Origin: Sergeia podlipaevii | Taxonomy: Eukaryota; Euglenozoa; Kinetoplastea; Trypanosomatida; Trypanosomatidae | Reading direction: 5' to 3' | Length of the DNA stretch: 26,154 nucleotides | NCBI GenBank assembly: GCA_030849805.1 | Contig: JASANZ010001943.1 | Location: 1 to 26,154, forward strand | Part shown: positions 8,283-17,052 of the stretch, piece by piece | Layout of the letters: each line of letters opens with the position of its first letter | How positions within the stretch are numbered: position 1 is the stretch's first letter | Made by a program: the position numbers and the translations under genes | The notes under the pieces: model-generated | What the model was told of the DNA's origin: nothing | Databases searched by the model: none | Seen by the model: the letters and a program-made list of their open reading frames with translations, nothing else

Positions 8283-9896
8283 ATGAAAGCGAGCTCTGTG
8301 GCATTCTCGAGAGTCGCAATCCGCCCTGAGCTCATCACAAGAGCTGCACTTGTGCGCAGGAACACCCTGCAGCTGGGTGGCCTTAGCGACTACCTTACAG
8401 GCAGCAGCAGCAGCAACAGAGGACCCACCTCTAGTAGTGGTAGCAGTGACCCCAATGGCCTTGGCGGAGGCATGCCTCTGATCAGCAGCGGCTCTCCTTC
8501 TCTTCCGTCCTCCACTTTAGCTGCCTCACCCCTGTGCTCGGAGTCGACGAATATCTACACACTTGCCTACGGTGCTGCAGAGGGGCTGGCGCCCGGAGAG
8601 AGGTTGGAGGTGTGTGGGGGAAGACTGAGACTGCTGCGCACAATGGCCTTTGGATGCCCTCGTGGTGTCACGAAGGATAGCGTGACGAAAGGCGCCATCC
8701 CGCGCGCGCATCTCGACGCCATTACGGAGCAGCTAGATCGGCTGAAGGCTGCTTACACGTCCATGAGCCGCAGCACGGGATCACACAGCGCAACCACAAA
8801 ATCTGGGGGTCGAGGCGGTGGAGCCTCTGCATTAACTGAGGAGGCAGCAGTATCTACGCTTACGTGGGAACTGGAAAGCGCCGTGGAGGACGCCGCTACA
8901 GCCGCTTCTGACGCAACATTGAACGCCGAACTAGAGGAGATGAAGCACTCGGACGAGGAAGTCCTTGTGGCCTCTTGGGTCAAGCGGTCTGCGAAGAGTC
9001 AGCAACAGCAGCAACAAGCAGCAGTGAAGGGGGAGGAGACGGGCTGTATATCTGCTCAAGCGTGCGGGACTGATGATCTTATCGTTGAAAATGGTGTGTG
9101 CTTCTCTTGTCCTGAGCATGCCGGTCTGCATGTGCTGCGTCCAGCACGCTTGGCCTTCATGTCCAGTGTTGAGTACAAGGCCAAAAGTCTTGCTGAACAG
9201 CGCCGCCGCCGCCAGGGTGAAGAGCACCGACCTATGGCAGTGCTGGACGCTAGTGAGATGGACTTTTCCTTCAGTCACTCTGCTCTGCAGACGCTCGTAG
9301 ACTTGGGCTTATACAGCGAGTCTCTCTGCCACATCACTTTTGTTCCACTCACTTTCAAGGCTGCTGAGACACACAAGGACCAGAGGGACTCCGCCGGATC
9401 CGGTGCAGCCTCGCTGGTGCGCTTAGTGGTGGATGAGCCTGGCATACCGATGCGCGACCCCTTTCGTGTTCTCCCGGTATCGTATTACGACGTGGCGGCC
9501 TACACCGCCTACCTAGAGCTCCACTTACCTGGCGCAGATGGCACTGCGGGCAGCCAGCAGCAGCATCGCAAGAAGAAGCAGAGCGTAAAGCTCTTTAGAA
9601 CTGGCATGCGGAGGAACACGACGACTGTGCAACTCTCACAGGCGCTGGCTACCTTGCGCAGTGGTGCCTCTATGCTGGTGTCTCTTGTCCCCACCCCTTC
9701 AAGCTTCGCTGCGGTACACACAGCCATGATGGGAAGCGAGGTGGAGGTAGAGACATGCACGGTCGTGCAAGCCAAGACGTGTGTTGCGGAAGCGATCGCG
9801 CTAACGGGTAGGTGGGGGTACATCACAGATGAGGTGCTCCCTTCAGTGGACAGCCCGCAGGGCAGCGCGGTGTCGCTGATGGTGACGCTCAAATGA
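8283..9896 (+). CDS. Unrecognised protein, possibly mitochondrial
   Basis: I do not recognise a family in this 537-residue protein. The N-terminus (MKASSVAFSRVAIRP) is basic, serine/alanine-rich and lacks acidic residues up to about residue 18, which resembles a mitochondrial presequence. A Ser/Gly-rich stretch follows (about 40-80). A conserved-looking block at about 95-160 contains GERLEVCGGRLRLL. Two low-complexity stretches follow: a Gly/Ser segment near 160-180 and a poly-Gln run near 240-247 encoded by mixed CAG/CAA codons. The C-terminal half (about 260-530) looks globular, with FSCPEHAGLHVL, a predicted beta-rich region around FVPLTF, and PVSYYDVAAYTAYLEL. The codon use and spacing match its neighbours and the frame is uninterrupted, so it is a real gene, probably kinetoplastid-specific. 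A mitochondrial role rests only on the N-terminus. Confidence 0.75.
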   Translation: MKASSVAFSRVAIRPELITRAALVRRNTLQLGGLSDYLTGSSSSNRGPTSSSGSSDPNGLGGGMPLISSGSPSLPSSTLAASPLCSESTNIYTLAYGAAEGLAPGERLEVCGGRLRLLRTMAFGCPRGVTKDSVTKGAIPRAHLDAITEQLDRLKAAYTSMSRSTGSHSATTKSGGRGGGASALTEEAAVSTLTWELESAVEDAATAASDATLNAELEEMKHSDEEVLVASWVKRSAKSQQQQQQAAVKGEETGCISAQACGTDDLIVENGVCFSCPEHAGLHVLRPARLAFMSSVEYKAKSLAEQRRRRQGEEHRPMAVLDASEMDFSFSHSALQTLVDLGLYSESLCHITFVPLTFKAAETHKDQRDSAGSGAASLVRLVVDEPGIPMRDPFRVLPVSYYDVAAYTAYLELHLPGADGTAGSQQQHRKKKQSVKLFRTGMRRNTTTVQLSQALATLRSGASMLVSLVPTPSSFAAVHTAMMGSEVEVETCTVVQAKTCVAEAIALTGRWGYITDEVLPSVDSPQGSAVSLMVTLK

Positions 9897-10267
9897 AGTT
9901 GCAGACCGGATATTTAGGGGCCGCTTCTGCTACTGTGTTGGAGAAAGAACCGAGATGATAGTGTACGACAGCTACCTACACTATATATATATATGATACA
10001 AAAATTTTGTACATGTCATACGTCTTTAGCGATGGTAATTTTTTTTTAAAAAAAAAACTCTTGTGCTCTTTGTTTGCTACTGAGCATGCGCTGTACTACA
10101 CCGCCACTATCCAACACAATCCTTTCCACCTTCTTTCTTTTCGATTCCACCCCCCCCCCCCCCCCTCTTCTTCACCGTCCTACAGCTGGAATTAGGTATA
10201 GTCGCGTCTCTGCCATCCAGCCCTTCCTGGGTTGTCCAGATTTTTTTTTTCATTTTCTGTTAATACA
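9897..10267 (+). other. Intergenic spacer with C16 run and splice acceptor
   Basis: No gene is seen in these 371 bases. A short AT array lies at about 9981-9993. A pyrimidine tract at 10130-10180 includes an uninterrupted run of 16 C at 10150-10165 and ends in an AG at 10184-10185, the likeliest trans-splice acceptor for the Mex67-like gene. Later AGs at 10219-10220 and 10238-10239 are alternatives. No ATG lies between 10185 and the start at 10268. Confidence 0.55.
10150..10165. repeat. Poly-C run of 16
   Basis: A pure C homopolymer inside the polypyrimidine tract before the Mex67-like gene. Its length is likely to be variable or prone to sequencing error. Confidence 0.9.
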
Positions 10268-13200
10268 ATGCTTTCCAAGTCGCGAGGCTTGCAGCGCAAT
10301 GGAGGCGTGCTGGGCTACCGCAAGGACGCCGTCGCTTCTCTCTCCACCCCTTGTCCTGTATTCAAGAAACGCGGCAGGTGCCCAGCGCATAACAAGGAAT
10401 TAGAGTTGCGACGTCAGATTGCGAAGGAGAAGGAAGCGGAGCTGCGCAAGAAGGCGATGGCCATGTACAAGCTTCAGCTAGATCTGTTAGAGGACGGCGA
10501 TGAGGAGATGCGCGCTCTCGCAGCTCACACGCTTGGCCGGGCGACTGTTGATGGCAGCGGCGGGCGTGGCTCCAGCGAGCAGGAGGTAATCAGCAAGTTC
10601 ATTGAGGAGCTGCGCCGGGAGCCGGAGTATCTTCAGTGGAACATCGAGGCTGTTCTGGAGGAGCGGCTTGTTATGCAAGGCGTGCGCCGCTGTCCGTTCT
10701 CGCATAGGGTGGAGGTGCAGGCAGCGGTCAAGCGCTCACGTTGTGAACTTGCCACTGAGGCGCACAGCATGGAATGTAGGGAGGGGAAGGCTCAGGCGCA
10801 TGCCTCAACTTTAAATGCCAGCCCACCATCTGCTTCTACAGCCGCCGCCAGCAGCCTCGCATTCAAGGTACGTGAACGGTGTACCTTGGCATGGGATGCA
10901 GAGAGGGTACGCGTCTTTGACAAGTTCACAACTCTCCAGAAGTGTGTAGTGTGCCTTGTGTGGCAGCGGAGTATAGAAATCAATAAGGGGGTGCTATGTG
11001 ACGTGCGCAAGGAGATGATCAAGAAGGCTGAAAACGAGTTCTATCGTGTGAGACGTAGCAGCAATAAAAGACCTGCAGGGGACCAGGACGACGAAGAGGA
11101 GCTTGAGAACTACTTGGAGTCACCTGAGTTCACTGCAGCGGTAGACGCGGCGACCAAGACGCGCGTCCGCCACATCGTGTCAAGACCCGCGCTCGGCGTC
11201 TTTGATCTATCTGCCCTCCCCAGTATCATCGTTTATGTGAGCAACCACCCCAAAGAGCACATCATCACTAGGCAAACACAGCGCTTCTTCATGGGTGAAG
11301 CCAAGGTCAGTAGTGTTCTGGTGCAGCGACATCTTACAGAGAAGGAGCTGGACGTGAGTGCCCCGGCACGGGCGGAGGAGCTCGTTGAGGCGCTGGAGTG
11401 GGTGCTGTACGTCTTCAGCAAGGAGCGTATGCTCGGTAGGGTGCATGCCTCTCTCGTGGATGCCAGTGGCCCTGATAACGTCGTAAATCAGAATGTCGCT
11501 GAGCCAACAGATGCTAAGGCGGAACACACGAATGTTCTCTTCCGCACTGGGCAGGTTGTGGTGCGCTCATTGACCATGCGGGCGTGCAACCTGTCTAACG
11601 CTGAGGGCCTGGTTACCTCTCTCTACAAACACGGCATGCAGCGTTCGCTGCTCGCGCTGGACCTCAGCTGCAATCGTCTGAACTCCCTGCGCTTCTTGTT
11701 TATTCTCCGCTCACACTTTGCAGAGCGCCTGCTGCGTCTCTCGCTCAAGGACAACCTCATCACGCGCAAGCCCGAGTACCAGGAGCAGGTGCGCCTCTCG
11801 CTGCCCCGACTCACCTCGCTCGATGGAGAGGCCATTCGCCGGGCTCCAATGGCGCTTCCGAAGCCACTGCCCACTTCGTATAGCATTTTCAGCGCCTCGC
11901 GCAATGACACGGATGTCAAGACGCACGGTGGCGTCACCAGGAAAGAGCTAGGCACCGTTATGGACTACATCTCGCGGCTGATCTATATCTTCGAGTCTGG
12001 CCACATTCCCCACACAGACCTTGAGAAGGAGGCCTTTACGCGTGACGCTGCGGCGGGCCGCGGGGTGAAGAACAGCAATGTCAAGGACCTCGCGCTGCCT
12101 CCTGAGGAGGAGGTGGACGAAGACAACTTCGCGTATCGCTACCTGCACCCTTCAGCGGTGTTTTCCTTCACTATGGCTCCAGGCCTTACCCTGCTAGACC
12201 CCGAAACCATGCGACTCAACCGAGAGGTGGAAGCGGACGCCAGCTACCAAGGCATGCGGCTGAATCCGCTTGACATGAAGGACATGCGCGTCTTTGACGT
12301 GGCCATGAAGAACAGCTCACGCAATCTGCTCTTTGGTCGTGCCGCCCTGCAGCGCCACGTACGCGGCAACACCAACTGTTACCTCGCCTACCAGCTGACC
12401 ATGTACCCTGAGCGCATGAGCGTCAACCACCATCTTGACGGCGCGGTGGTGTCAATAGTGAAAGTGCCTGGAGCGCTTCCCTCATCATCGCGGCACCAGC
12501 AGCAGCTCAAGCCGGATCAAGGCCCAGTATTTGGATCAGGGATCGCAGGACATAGGCCTAACTTTTACCTTGTCACCTTGCATGGCATCATGACATGGCG
12601 CCTGCCGAGTATGCACGGTGGTGAGTGTGTGGTCGCTGCGTATGACCGCGTGTTGACGTTGGTTGACAAGGTGCTCCCAGTACAGAATCGCGCATGGGAG
12701 CGGCGACGCAGCCCAAAGGTGGTGCTCTTTAACGACCAGGTCCACCTGCGACCAGCTGAGGTTGGGGACCTGGCCTGCTACGTGCCTCAGACTCCAGCAC
12801 GTGTCGCGCGCCTCGTGGTAGAGTTTGGTCTTGAGGCGTGTCGGGACGGCGTGCGGTTTGTGCAGGCAGTGATGGAGCGCGCCACCAGTGACGCAGCGGA
12901 GAGTGCTGCTCTTGACGCGCTCGTTTTTGGGCCGCCACGCGCTCAGGCACGAGTCGATCATGATGGCGGTGAAGGTCCCATGGGAGAACAAGGGGAGGAG
13001 GAAGGTGGTGAGGAGGACTGCACTGAGAATACGCGAGTTGCAAATGCGGCCATGACAGCGGTGCTCGCTCACTACACAAACACTGCTGATGCCATCGCCA
13101 CGCATGCGGAGACCTCAGGGAGAAAGATGCGGGTACGGAGGAGGGAGAGTGTGGAAGGTGACAGCCACAGCGCTGGTGCCCCGTCTGTTGCGTTCCACAT

Positions 13201-13408
13201 CTTCTCACTGCTGGATCGTCCCGTGTCTATCACTGAAGAGCAGGAGCAGGAGCAGGAGGAGGAGGAGATACTTGGAGCAAGTGATGATACGATACAGCAC
13301 AAGTGGGGCTCGAAGCTGCATGTTGTGACGCTGGCCATGCTGGACGCTGTAGTAGCGGTGGCAAACGAGCATCACACGTGCGATTTGTTCATTGGTAAGC
13401 GTGAGTAA
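10268..13408 (+). CDS. NXF/Mex67-family mRNA export factor (large form)
   Basis: The product has 1046 residues. NXF1/Mex67 proteins carry mRNA through the nuclear pore. Here a leucine-rich repeat region (about 430-525, with LDLSCNRL at 464-471) ends in LTSLDGE, as NXF1 LRRs end in a LDG motif. An APMALPKPLP linker follows, then an NTF2-like domain at about 560-832. Its landmarks match NXF1 in order: the YISRLIYIFESG helix, HPSAVFSFTM, SSRNLLFGRAAL, a TLHGIMTW strand, and VVLFNDQVHLRP near the end. The N-terminus has C29-x8-C38-x2-H41, part of a zinc-finger-like cluster; trypanosome Mex67 is known to carry an N-terminal CCCH finger. The C-terminal 210 residues are acidic, with no UBA-like domain I can see. 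It is much longer than NXF1 (about 620 residues), so it may be a paralogue rather than the core exporter. The open frame extends upstream to a TTG at 10232; the first ATG is 10268. Confidence 0.83.
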   Translation: MLSKSRGLQRNGGVLGYRKDAVASLSTPCPVFKKRGRCPAHNKELELRRQIAKEKEAELRKKAMAMYKLQLDLLEDGDEEMRALAAHTLGRATVDGSGGRGSSEQEVISKFIEELRREPEYLQWNIEAVLEERLVMQGVRRCPFSHRVEVQAAVKRSRCELATEAHSMECREGKAQAHASTLNASPPSASTAAASSLAFKVRERCTLAWDAERVRVFDKFTTLQKCVVCLVWQRSIEINKGVLCDVRKEMIKKAENEFYRVRRSSNKRPAGDQDDEEELENYLESPEFTAAVDAATKTRVRHIVSRPALGVFDLSALPSIIVYVSNHPKEHIITRQTQRFFMGEAKVSSVLVQRHLTEKELDVSAPARAEELVEALEWVLYVFSKERMLGRVHASLVDASGPDNVVNQNVAEPTDAKAEHTNVLFRTGQVVVRSLTMRACNLSNAEGLVTSLYKHGMQRSLLALDLSCNRLNSLRFLFILRSHFAERLLRLSLKDNLITRKPEYQEQVRLSLPRLTSLDGEAIRRAPMALPKPLPTSYSIFSASRNDTDVKTHGGVTRKELGTVMDYISRLIYIFESGHIPHTDLEKEAFTRDAAAGRGVKNSNVKDLALPPEEEVDEDNFAYRYLHPSAVFSFTMAPGLTLLDPETMRLNREVEADASYQGMRLNPLDMKDMRVFDVAMKNSSRNLLFGRAALQRHVRGNTNCYLAYQLTMYPERMSVNHHLDGAVVSIVKVPGALPSSSRHQQQLKPDQGPVFGSGIAGHRPNFYLVTLHGIMTWRLPSMHGGECVVAAYDRVLTLVDKVLPVQNRAWERRRSPKVVLFNDQVHLRPAEVGDLACYVPQTPARVARLVVEFGLEACRDGVRFVQAVMERATSDAAESAALDALVFGPPRAQARVDHDGGEGPMGEQGEEEGGEEDCTENTRVANAAMTAVLAHYTNTADAIATHAETSGRKMRVRRRESVEGDSHSAGAPSVAFHIFSLLDRPVSITEEQEQEQEEEEILGASDDTIQHKWGSKLHVVTLAMLDAVVAVANEHHTCDLFIGKRE

Positions 13409-13441
13409 AGAGAAGTTACTATATCATCGTATTTCTTTTTA

Positions 13442-13460
13442 TTGGTTGGTTGGTTGGTTG
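13442..13460. repeat. (TTGG)n tetranucleotide array
   Basis: Nearly five copies of TTGG in the 3' UTR region just after the Mex67-like stop codon. Confidence 0.9.
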
Positions 13461-13664
13461 TTAAGTTAAACACGTATAACAACACCACTCGAGATGTGGG
13501 GTGCTCGCTTTAAACGGAGATTTTTTAATGTTTCAGTGTGAACTCTATAATGCAACAAAAAGAAAAGCACATAGAAGGAGCGAGAAATATATATATGGAG
13601 GGGACGAGAGTGTTGAGGGAATTGTATTCCTTCGGAGCATCAGAGGACTTGCCCGTTAGGAACT

Positions 13665-13665
13665 G

Positions 13666-13699
<34 letters not shown>
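13665..13699. repeat. Compound (AT)n-(GT)n microsatellite
   Basis: An AT run at 13665-13680 passes directly into a GT run at 13681-13699, about 210 bases before the next start codon. Confidence 0.92.
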
Positions 13700-13841
13700 C
13701 CGCCATCCCCTAGTATTGACTAACTTTATCTATTCTTTTCTTCTTGTGATCGTTATTTTTTATTTTTATTATCATTATGATAGCTGAAGGTTCATATTCT
13801 ATCTTTCTCTCCTTGTGGAGCAAGGTGGTAGTCAAAAGAAT

Positions 13842-13844
<3 letters not shown>

Positions 13845-13876
<32 letters not shown>

Positions 13877-13884
13877 CATATTAG
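13845..13884 (+). promoter_or_regulatory. Predicted trans-splice acceptor: (CT)n tract and AG
   Basis: A CT dinucleotide array at about 13846-13874 forms an ideal polypyrimidine tract. The first AG after it is at 13883-13884, 26 bases before the start codon at 13910. Confidence 0.65.
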
Positions 13885-13909
13885 CACTTGTATAGTCTGG
13901 AGGGACGGC

Positions 13910-14611
13910 ATGCAACGACTAGGACGTAGGCCTCTCGCAGGCGACTTCACTTCTCGCTGGTCTTCCTCCTTCAACGGTGGTGGCGGTGGCGGCAAGTTTC
14001 GCGCTGGTGCGGTAATATCCGAAGCCTTCAACTTTAAGAACACGACGGTACCAGCTTGGCAGCCCGGTCCGCAATACATGAAGTATAGACCGGTGAAGTG
14101 GCTGGTGGAGAATGCAATTGGTCTCGCCACGTACCAGCTGGCGCTCGAGGCGGGCTGCACCGCCATTTTTGGATTGCTGCTGTGGTTCAATAAACTTACC
14201 GTGGAGGATGTTGTCACCACCTTGGAAGCGTATCACTACCCTTTCACGAGTTGGATGACCTTTGATGACTGCAAGTGGACAGAGCCGGTTCACGTGGGTT
14301 CCTTCACGTTGAACCCTGAGAAGCTCACGGCTGCTCACACTGGGCATAACATCGCGAACGGACTTCTTCCTATTCAAGTGCTCATATTGGCTGCCACGTA
14401 CCCCATGGCGATGAAGTACTTTAGATGGTTCATCGCCAAGAAGGCGGCGGCGGCAGGTGGCAGCACGAAGGCTACCAGCGCAGCCGCAGAGGCGGCCAAG
14501 CTGCACGAGGCGAGGAAAGCAGCTCAAGCACAGGTAAATACCTCCAAGGTAGCCGCCGCAGGTTCTGAGAAGCGGCGAGCATCTTATGCACGACACGCGA
14601 CTCGCTTCTAG
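13910..14611 (+). CDS. Small two-helix membrane protein, FAM210/DUF1279-like
   Basis: The product has 233 residues. The start (MQRLGRRPLAGDFTSRWSSS) is basic and hydroxylated, consistent with mitochondrial import. A first hydrophobic helix lies at about 70-92 (LATYQLALEAGCTAIFGLLL). A second lies at about 151-172, with the pattern Pro154-x10-Pro165-x3-Lys169-Tyr-Phe-Arg172. That proline spacing and the [KR]YFR ending resemble the second helix of FAM210/DUF1279 mitochondrial proteins as I remember them, but overall similarity is low and this is tentative. The C-terminal 55 residues are Ala/Lys-rich, probably helical and exposed. A poly-Gly stretch lies near residues 24-29. The frame continues upstream to a TTG at 13874, which lies before the splice AG, so the ATG at 13910 is the start. 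FAM210 proteins in animals affect mitochondrial translation and haem or muscle physiology; no such role is claimed here. Confidence 0.7.
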   Translation: MQRLGRRPLAGDFTSRWSSSFNGGGGGGKFRAGAVISEAFNFKNTTVPAWQPGPQYMKYRPVKWLVENAIGLATYQLALEAGCTAIFGLLLWFNKLTVEDVVTTLEAYHYPFTSWMTFDDCKWTEPVHVGSFTLNPEKLTAAHTGHNIANGLLPIQVLILAATYPMAMKYFRWFIAKKAAAAGGSTKATSAAAEAAKLHEARKAAQAQVNTSKVAAAGSEKRRASYARHATRF

Positions 14612-15083
14612 ATGCCCTCAAGCATGGAGCGAAGAGACAGAAAGCTAAGAAGAGGATGAAGCAGGGAAAGTGGCATTGCGTTAGCGTTCGTTTTTTCTGC
14701 TTAGTGTAGTATCTGCGTACCTACGTACGTGTGTGTGTGTGTGTACATGCGTGCGTTGATCCAGTTGATATTGTTGTTACAGAACTGTTATAGTATATAA
14801 CCCCAATAAGCAAAAAAAAAAAGGATAGATATGAGGAATGCAATAGCGCAGTGAGTACATTTATAAACAAGAGAGACATTACAGATGTGCAGGCATGAAG
14901 AGTCTGTGTATGTAGCTAAACTTAACTGAAGTTTTTTTTTCATTTTTTTCTTTTCTTTTGCTCTTTTCATACTATTTTCCTTTAATTATTAGTATCATCA
15001 TTATTTCGGAACAATATTACTACTTCTGCTATTGCGATCATAAGTGTGTCCTATTTTTAAGGTAGTTGCGTGTTTTTTTGCGA
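14612..15083 (+). other. Intergenic spacer
   Basis: These 472 bases hold no gene. A GT run is at 14729-14744 and an A run at about 14812-14822. Possible splice AGs for the next gene are at 15043-15044, 15060-15061 and 15064-15065. The pyrimidine content before them is modest, so the acceptor is less certain than for other genes here. Confidence 0.5.
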
Positions 15084-15995
15084 ATGATTTCTCGTCTTAG
15101 CAGGAGGGCAGTGGCGCTTGTGTGTCTCTGCCTCTGTGTGCTCTTCATGGTCACATGCCCAGTTGTAGCGGACCCTGACTCTATCCCATCGTGGCACTTT
15201 GGGGAGCACATCCCCATTACTTTCTACATTCGACTGAAGCGCCAGGTCTCGAGTGGGGTGAGCGCGCTCTGGGGCGGGACTGAAGCACCAGTCATGGACG
15301 GCACGGACGCCACCCCACTCGAGAATCTCCTTGTAGATGACTCTGCTGATGGACTTCGCGCCGTGATGAAGGGTAAGCACGAGCACCAGCTCATGCGGAG
15401 TCTTCCATCTTCTTATGCGCCGCGCTTTGGTATTGACCGCATTGTCCGTATGCCAGCAAATCAGCTGCTGATTGTTGCCCGCAAGCAACTGGAGCAGTCA
15501 TTAGCAGTGAGTGAGAGCGAGGTAGCGGTGCGGCTGAGCCTTGGCAGGGGCCTTAGCAAGGAGACGGTGTGGATCCCCGTAGCGGTGCGGATGGCTGCGC
15601 TGCCGAATCTGCGGGAGATTATTGGACCGCTGGCGGCGGATCGCATTGAGAAGGCAAGGCGAGAGGCGTCGAGAGAGAGCAAGACCACCGAGGACGATGC
15701 GATTCATTCCCTGTCCAGCGTCCTCTATAAGTTTGGCTTTCAGCAAGGTGAGATGAACAAAATCACGAGCTGTTCAGTGACGGTGCAGTACAGTGGGACT
15801 CCAGTAACTGAGATTGAGATGATGTATGAATGGGACGAGCACCGCGCGTACAACCCCAGTCGTGCCCTTACTCTCTGTAGTCTGGTGGCGGTGTTGATTG
15901 CGATGGTGATGAGCTTTGTAGTGATGGGAGGGAATAGTAAGGCGAACAGGCAGTTCAGAAAGAAGATGGTTGCCGTGCGTCTGCATGAAGATTGA
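15084..15995 (+). CDS. Single-pass membrane protein with signal peptide, unrecognised
   Basis: The product has 303 residues and I do not recognise a family. The N-terminus has arginines at positions 4, 7 and 8, then a strongly hydrophobic core (ALVCLCLCVLFMV) and a plausible cleavage after PVVA, so it should enter the secretory pathway. The lumenal part of about 230 residues mixes predicted strands (ITFYIRLKRQ, EVAVRLSL, SVTVQYSG) with a charged helical stretch around residues 190-215. One transmembrane helix lies at about 262-283, followed by a 20-residue basic cytosolic tail containing RQFRKK. This gives type I topology, probably in the ER, Golgi or surface. It has few cysteines outside the signal peptide. 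The frame extends upstream to a TTG at 15066; 15084 is the first ATG. Its place in the array gives no functional hint. Confidence 0.75.
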   Translation: MISRLSRRAVALVCLCLCVLFMVTCPVVADPDSIPSWHFGEHIPITFYIRLKRQVSSGVSALWGGTEAPVMDGTDATPLENLLVDDSADGLRAVMKGKHEHQLMRSLPSSYAPRFGIDRIVRMPANQLLIVARKQLEQSLAVSESEVAVRLSLGRGLSKETVWIPVAVRMAALPNLREIIGPLAADRIEKARREASRESKTTEDDAIHSLSSVLYKFGFQQGEMNKITSCSVTVQYSGTPVTEIEMMYEWDEHRAYNPSRALTLCSLVAVLIAMVMSFVVMGGNSKANRQFRKKMVAVRLHED

Positions 15996-16410
15996 GCTCT
16001 TGTTAGATAAGGGGGGGAGGTGGCAAGGTAGTTGTGATTAGAAGATGGTGTAGTACGTGCTTACGCAGCCTTCTCTATTACCATTTTTCATTGAACATAA
16101 ATATTTTTGAGGAGTTACGAGTGTCCGCGTGATCTGTCTCACTGCAGACCACCTATTGCGCAATTGTTGGTGTGTGTGTATGTGTGTATGTGCGGGTGTA
16201 ACATCATGTGTCAAATCCACTTATCTCTTGGTGCTTCTTTTTCTTTTTTTCGCACTTTTTATTTTTGTTATTACTTTTGAGCGGTGTACACAACAGCACA
16301 CACACACAAAAAAAAAAAAAATAGGGCATCGTGTTTGTTATGTGATTTGATTTCTCCTTTTATTTTTCAACAATTCAAAGCTAAAGGTCATCACTTTTAT
16401 CATTATAGTC
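15996..16410 (+). other. Intergenic spacer with CA/A-run and splice acceptor
   Basis: No gene is seen. A GT-rich stretch lies at about 16170-16196, and a CA run (about 16297-16307) passes into an A run at 16308-16321. A pyrimidine tract at about 16350-16368 precedes AGs at 16379-16380, 16385-16386 and 16407-16408. The first of these is the likeliest acceptor and gives a 30-base leader without an upstream ATG. Confidence 0.5.
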
Positions 16411-17052
16411 ATGTTTCGCTTTGGAACTAGCGGTAGCACCAGCGTGGGGGCACCGTCACACGGCAGCAGAGCCGATATGGATGGCGGTGGCGTCTCCCAG
16501 GAGGAGCGGACAAGACTGAAGAAGCGACGCCAAATGGCCAAGAAAACGCCAGAGCAGCGCCGCAATATGTTGCGATATGAACGTAGGCATAATGAAAAAG
16601 ATGGACGTCTCTTCTACTGTGATTACTGTGACCTCTTCGTGAGCTCCAGTGCCAAGCCGTGGCGGCGTCACTTGACAAGTGCGAAGCACTTGGAGGCATT
16701 TGAGGCGTACTGGAGCATGGCAATGCAAGTGGAATGTGTGTGGATGAAGGAAATACAAGATGGTATCGATAGAGCACGGGCGGTGGCTGAGCTGCAGGCG
16801 CGCGGAGGACCCGGAGTGGTCCGGCCTGCGGTGTACATTGGTGCTGGTATTGTAGTAGGGGGCAGTGGGAGTGCCCCTGGTTCGGTAGTGAGCGCGCAGC
16901 CTCCACCCCTTTCAGTGGTGGTGCCGACTATCAAGGTTGGTGACAATACTGTATACACAGAGCCACTGCCTGTGATCCGTGTTGGCGATAAAGTGGTGAC
17001 GCCAGTGAGTAGTTCGAGTGCTCCTTCCCAGCAGCAGCCTATGGGGGAATAA
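16411..17052 (+). CDS. U1 snRNP protein C-type zinc-finger protein
   Basis: The product has 213 residues. It carries one zf-U1 C2H2 finger: Cys70-x2-Cys73-x13-His87-x5-His93, with the FYCDYCDLFV wording and the following EAFEAYW helix that mark U1-C. U1-C stabilises U1 snRNA pairing with the 5' splice site. Trypanosomatids keep a U1 snRNP for their very few cis-introns, although most mRNAs are only trans-spliced. In human U1-C the finger starts within the first ten residues; here it follows a 69-residue extension that is highly basic from about 30 to 60 (RLKKRRQMAKK). The region after the finger is helical to about 130, then Gly/Val/Pro-rich with two related segments (VVPTIKVGDNTVYT and LPVIRVGDKVVTP). 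Another zf-U1 protein such as a matrin-type factor cannot be excluded. The ATG at 16411 is the first after the likely splice AG. Confidence 0.72.
   Translation: MFRFGTSGSTSVGAPSHGSRADMDGGGVSQEERTRLKKRRQMAKKTPEQRRNMLRYERRHNEKDGRLFYCDYCDLFVSSSAKPWRRHLTSAKHLEAFEAYWSMAMQVECVWMKEIQDGIDRARAVAELQARGGPGVVRPAVYIGAGIVVGGSGSAPGSVVSAQPPPLSVVVPTIKVGDNTVYTEPLPVIRVGDKVVTPVSSSSAPSQQQPMGE

Larger units (their letters stand above)
13409..13909 (+). other. Intergenic spacer with several microsatellites
   Basis: This 0.5 kb spacer has no gene. It holds a TTGG array, an AT-to-GT compound array and a long CT array, listed separately. Confidence 0.6.

Noticed and set aside
10232..10267. Upstream extension of the Mex67-like gene from a TTG
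   Set aside because: A non-ATG start is not expected and the added residues come from a T run; the first ATG is 10268.
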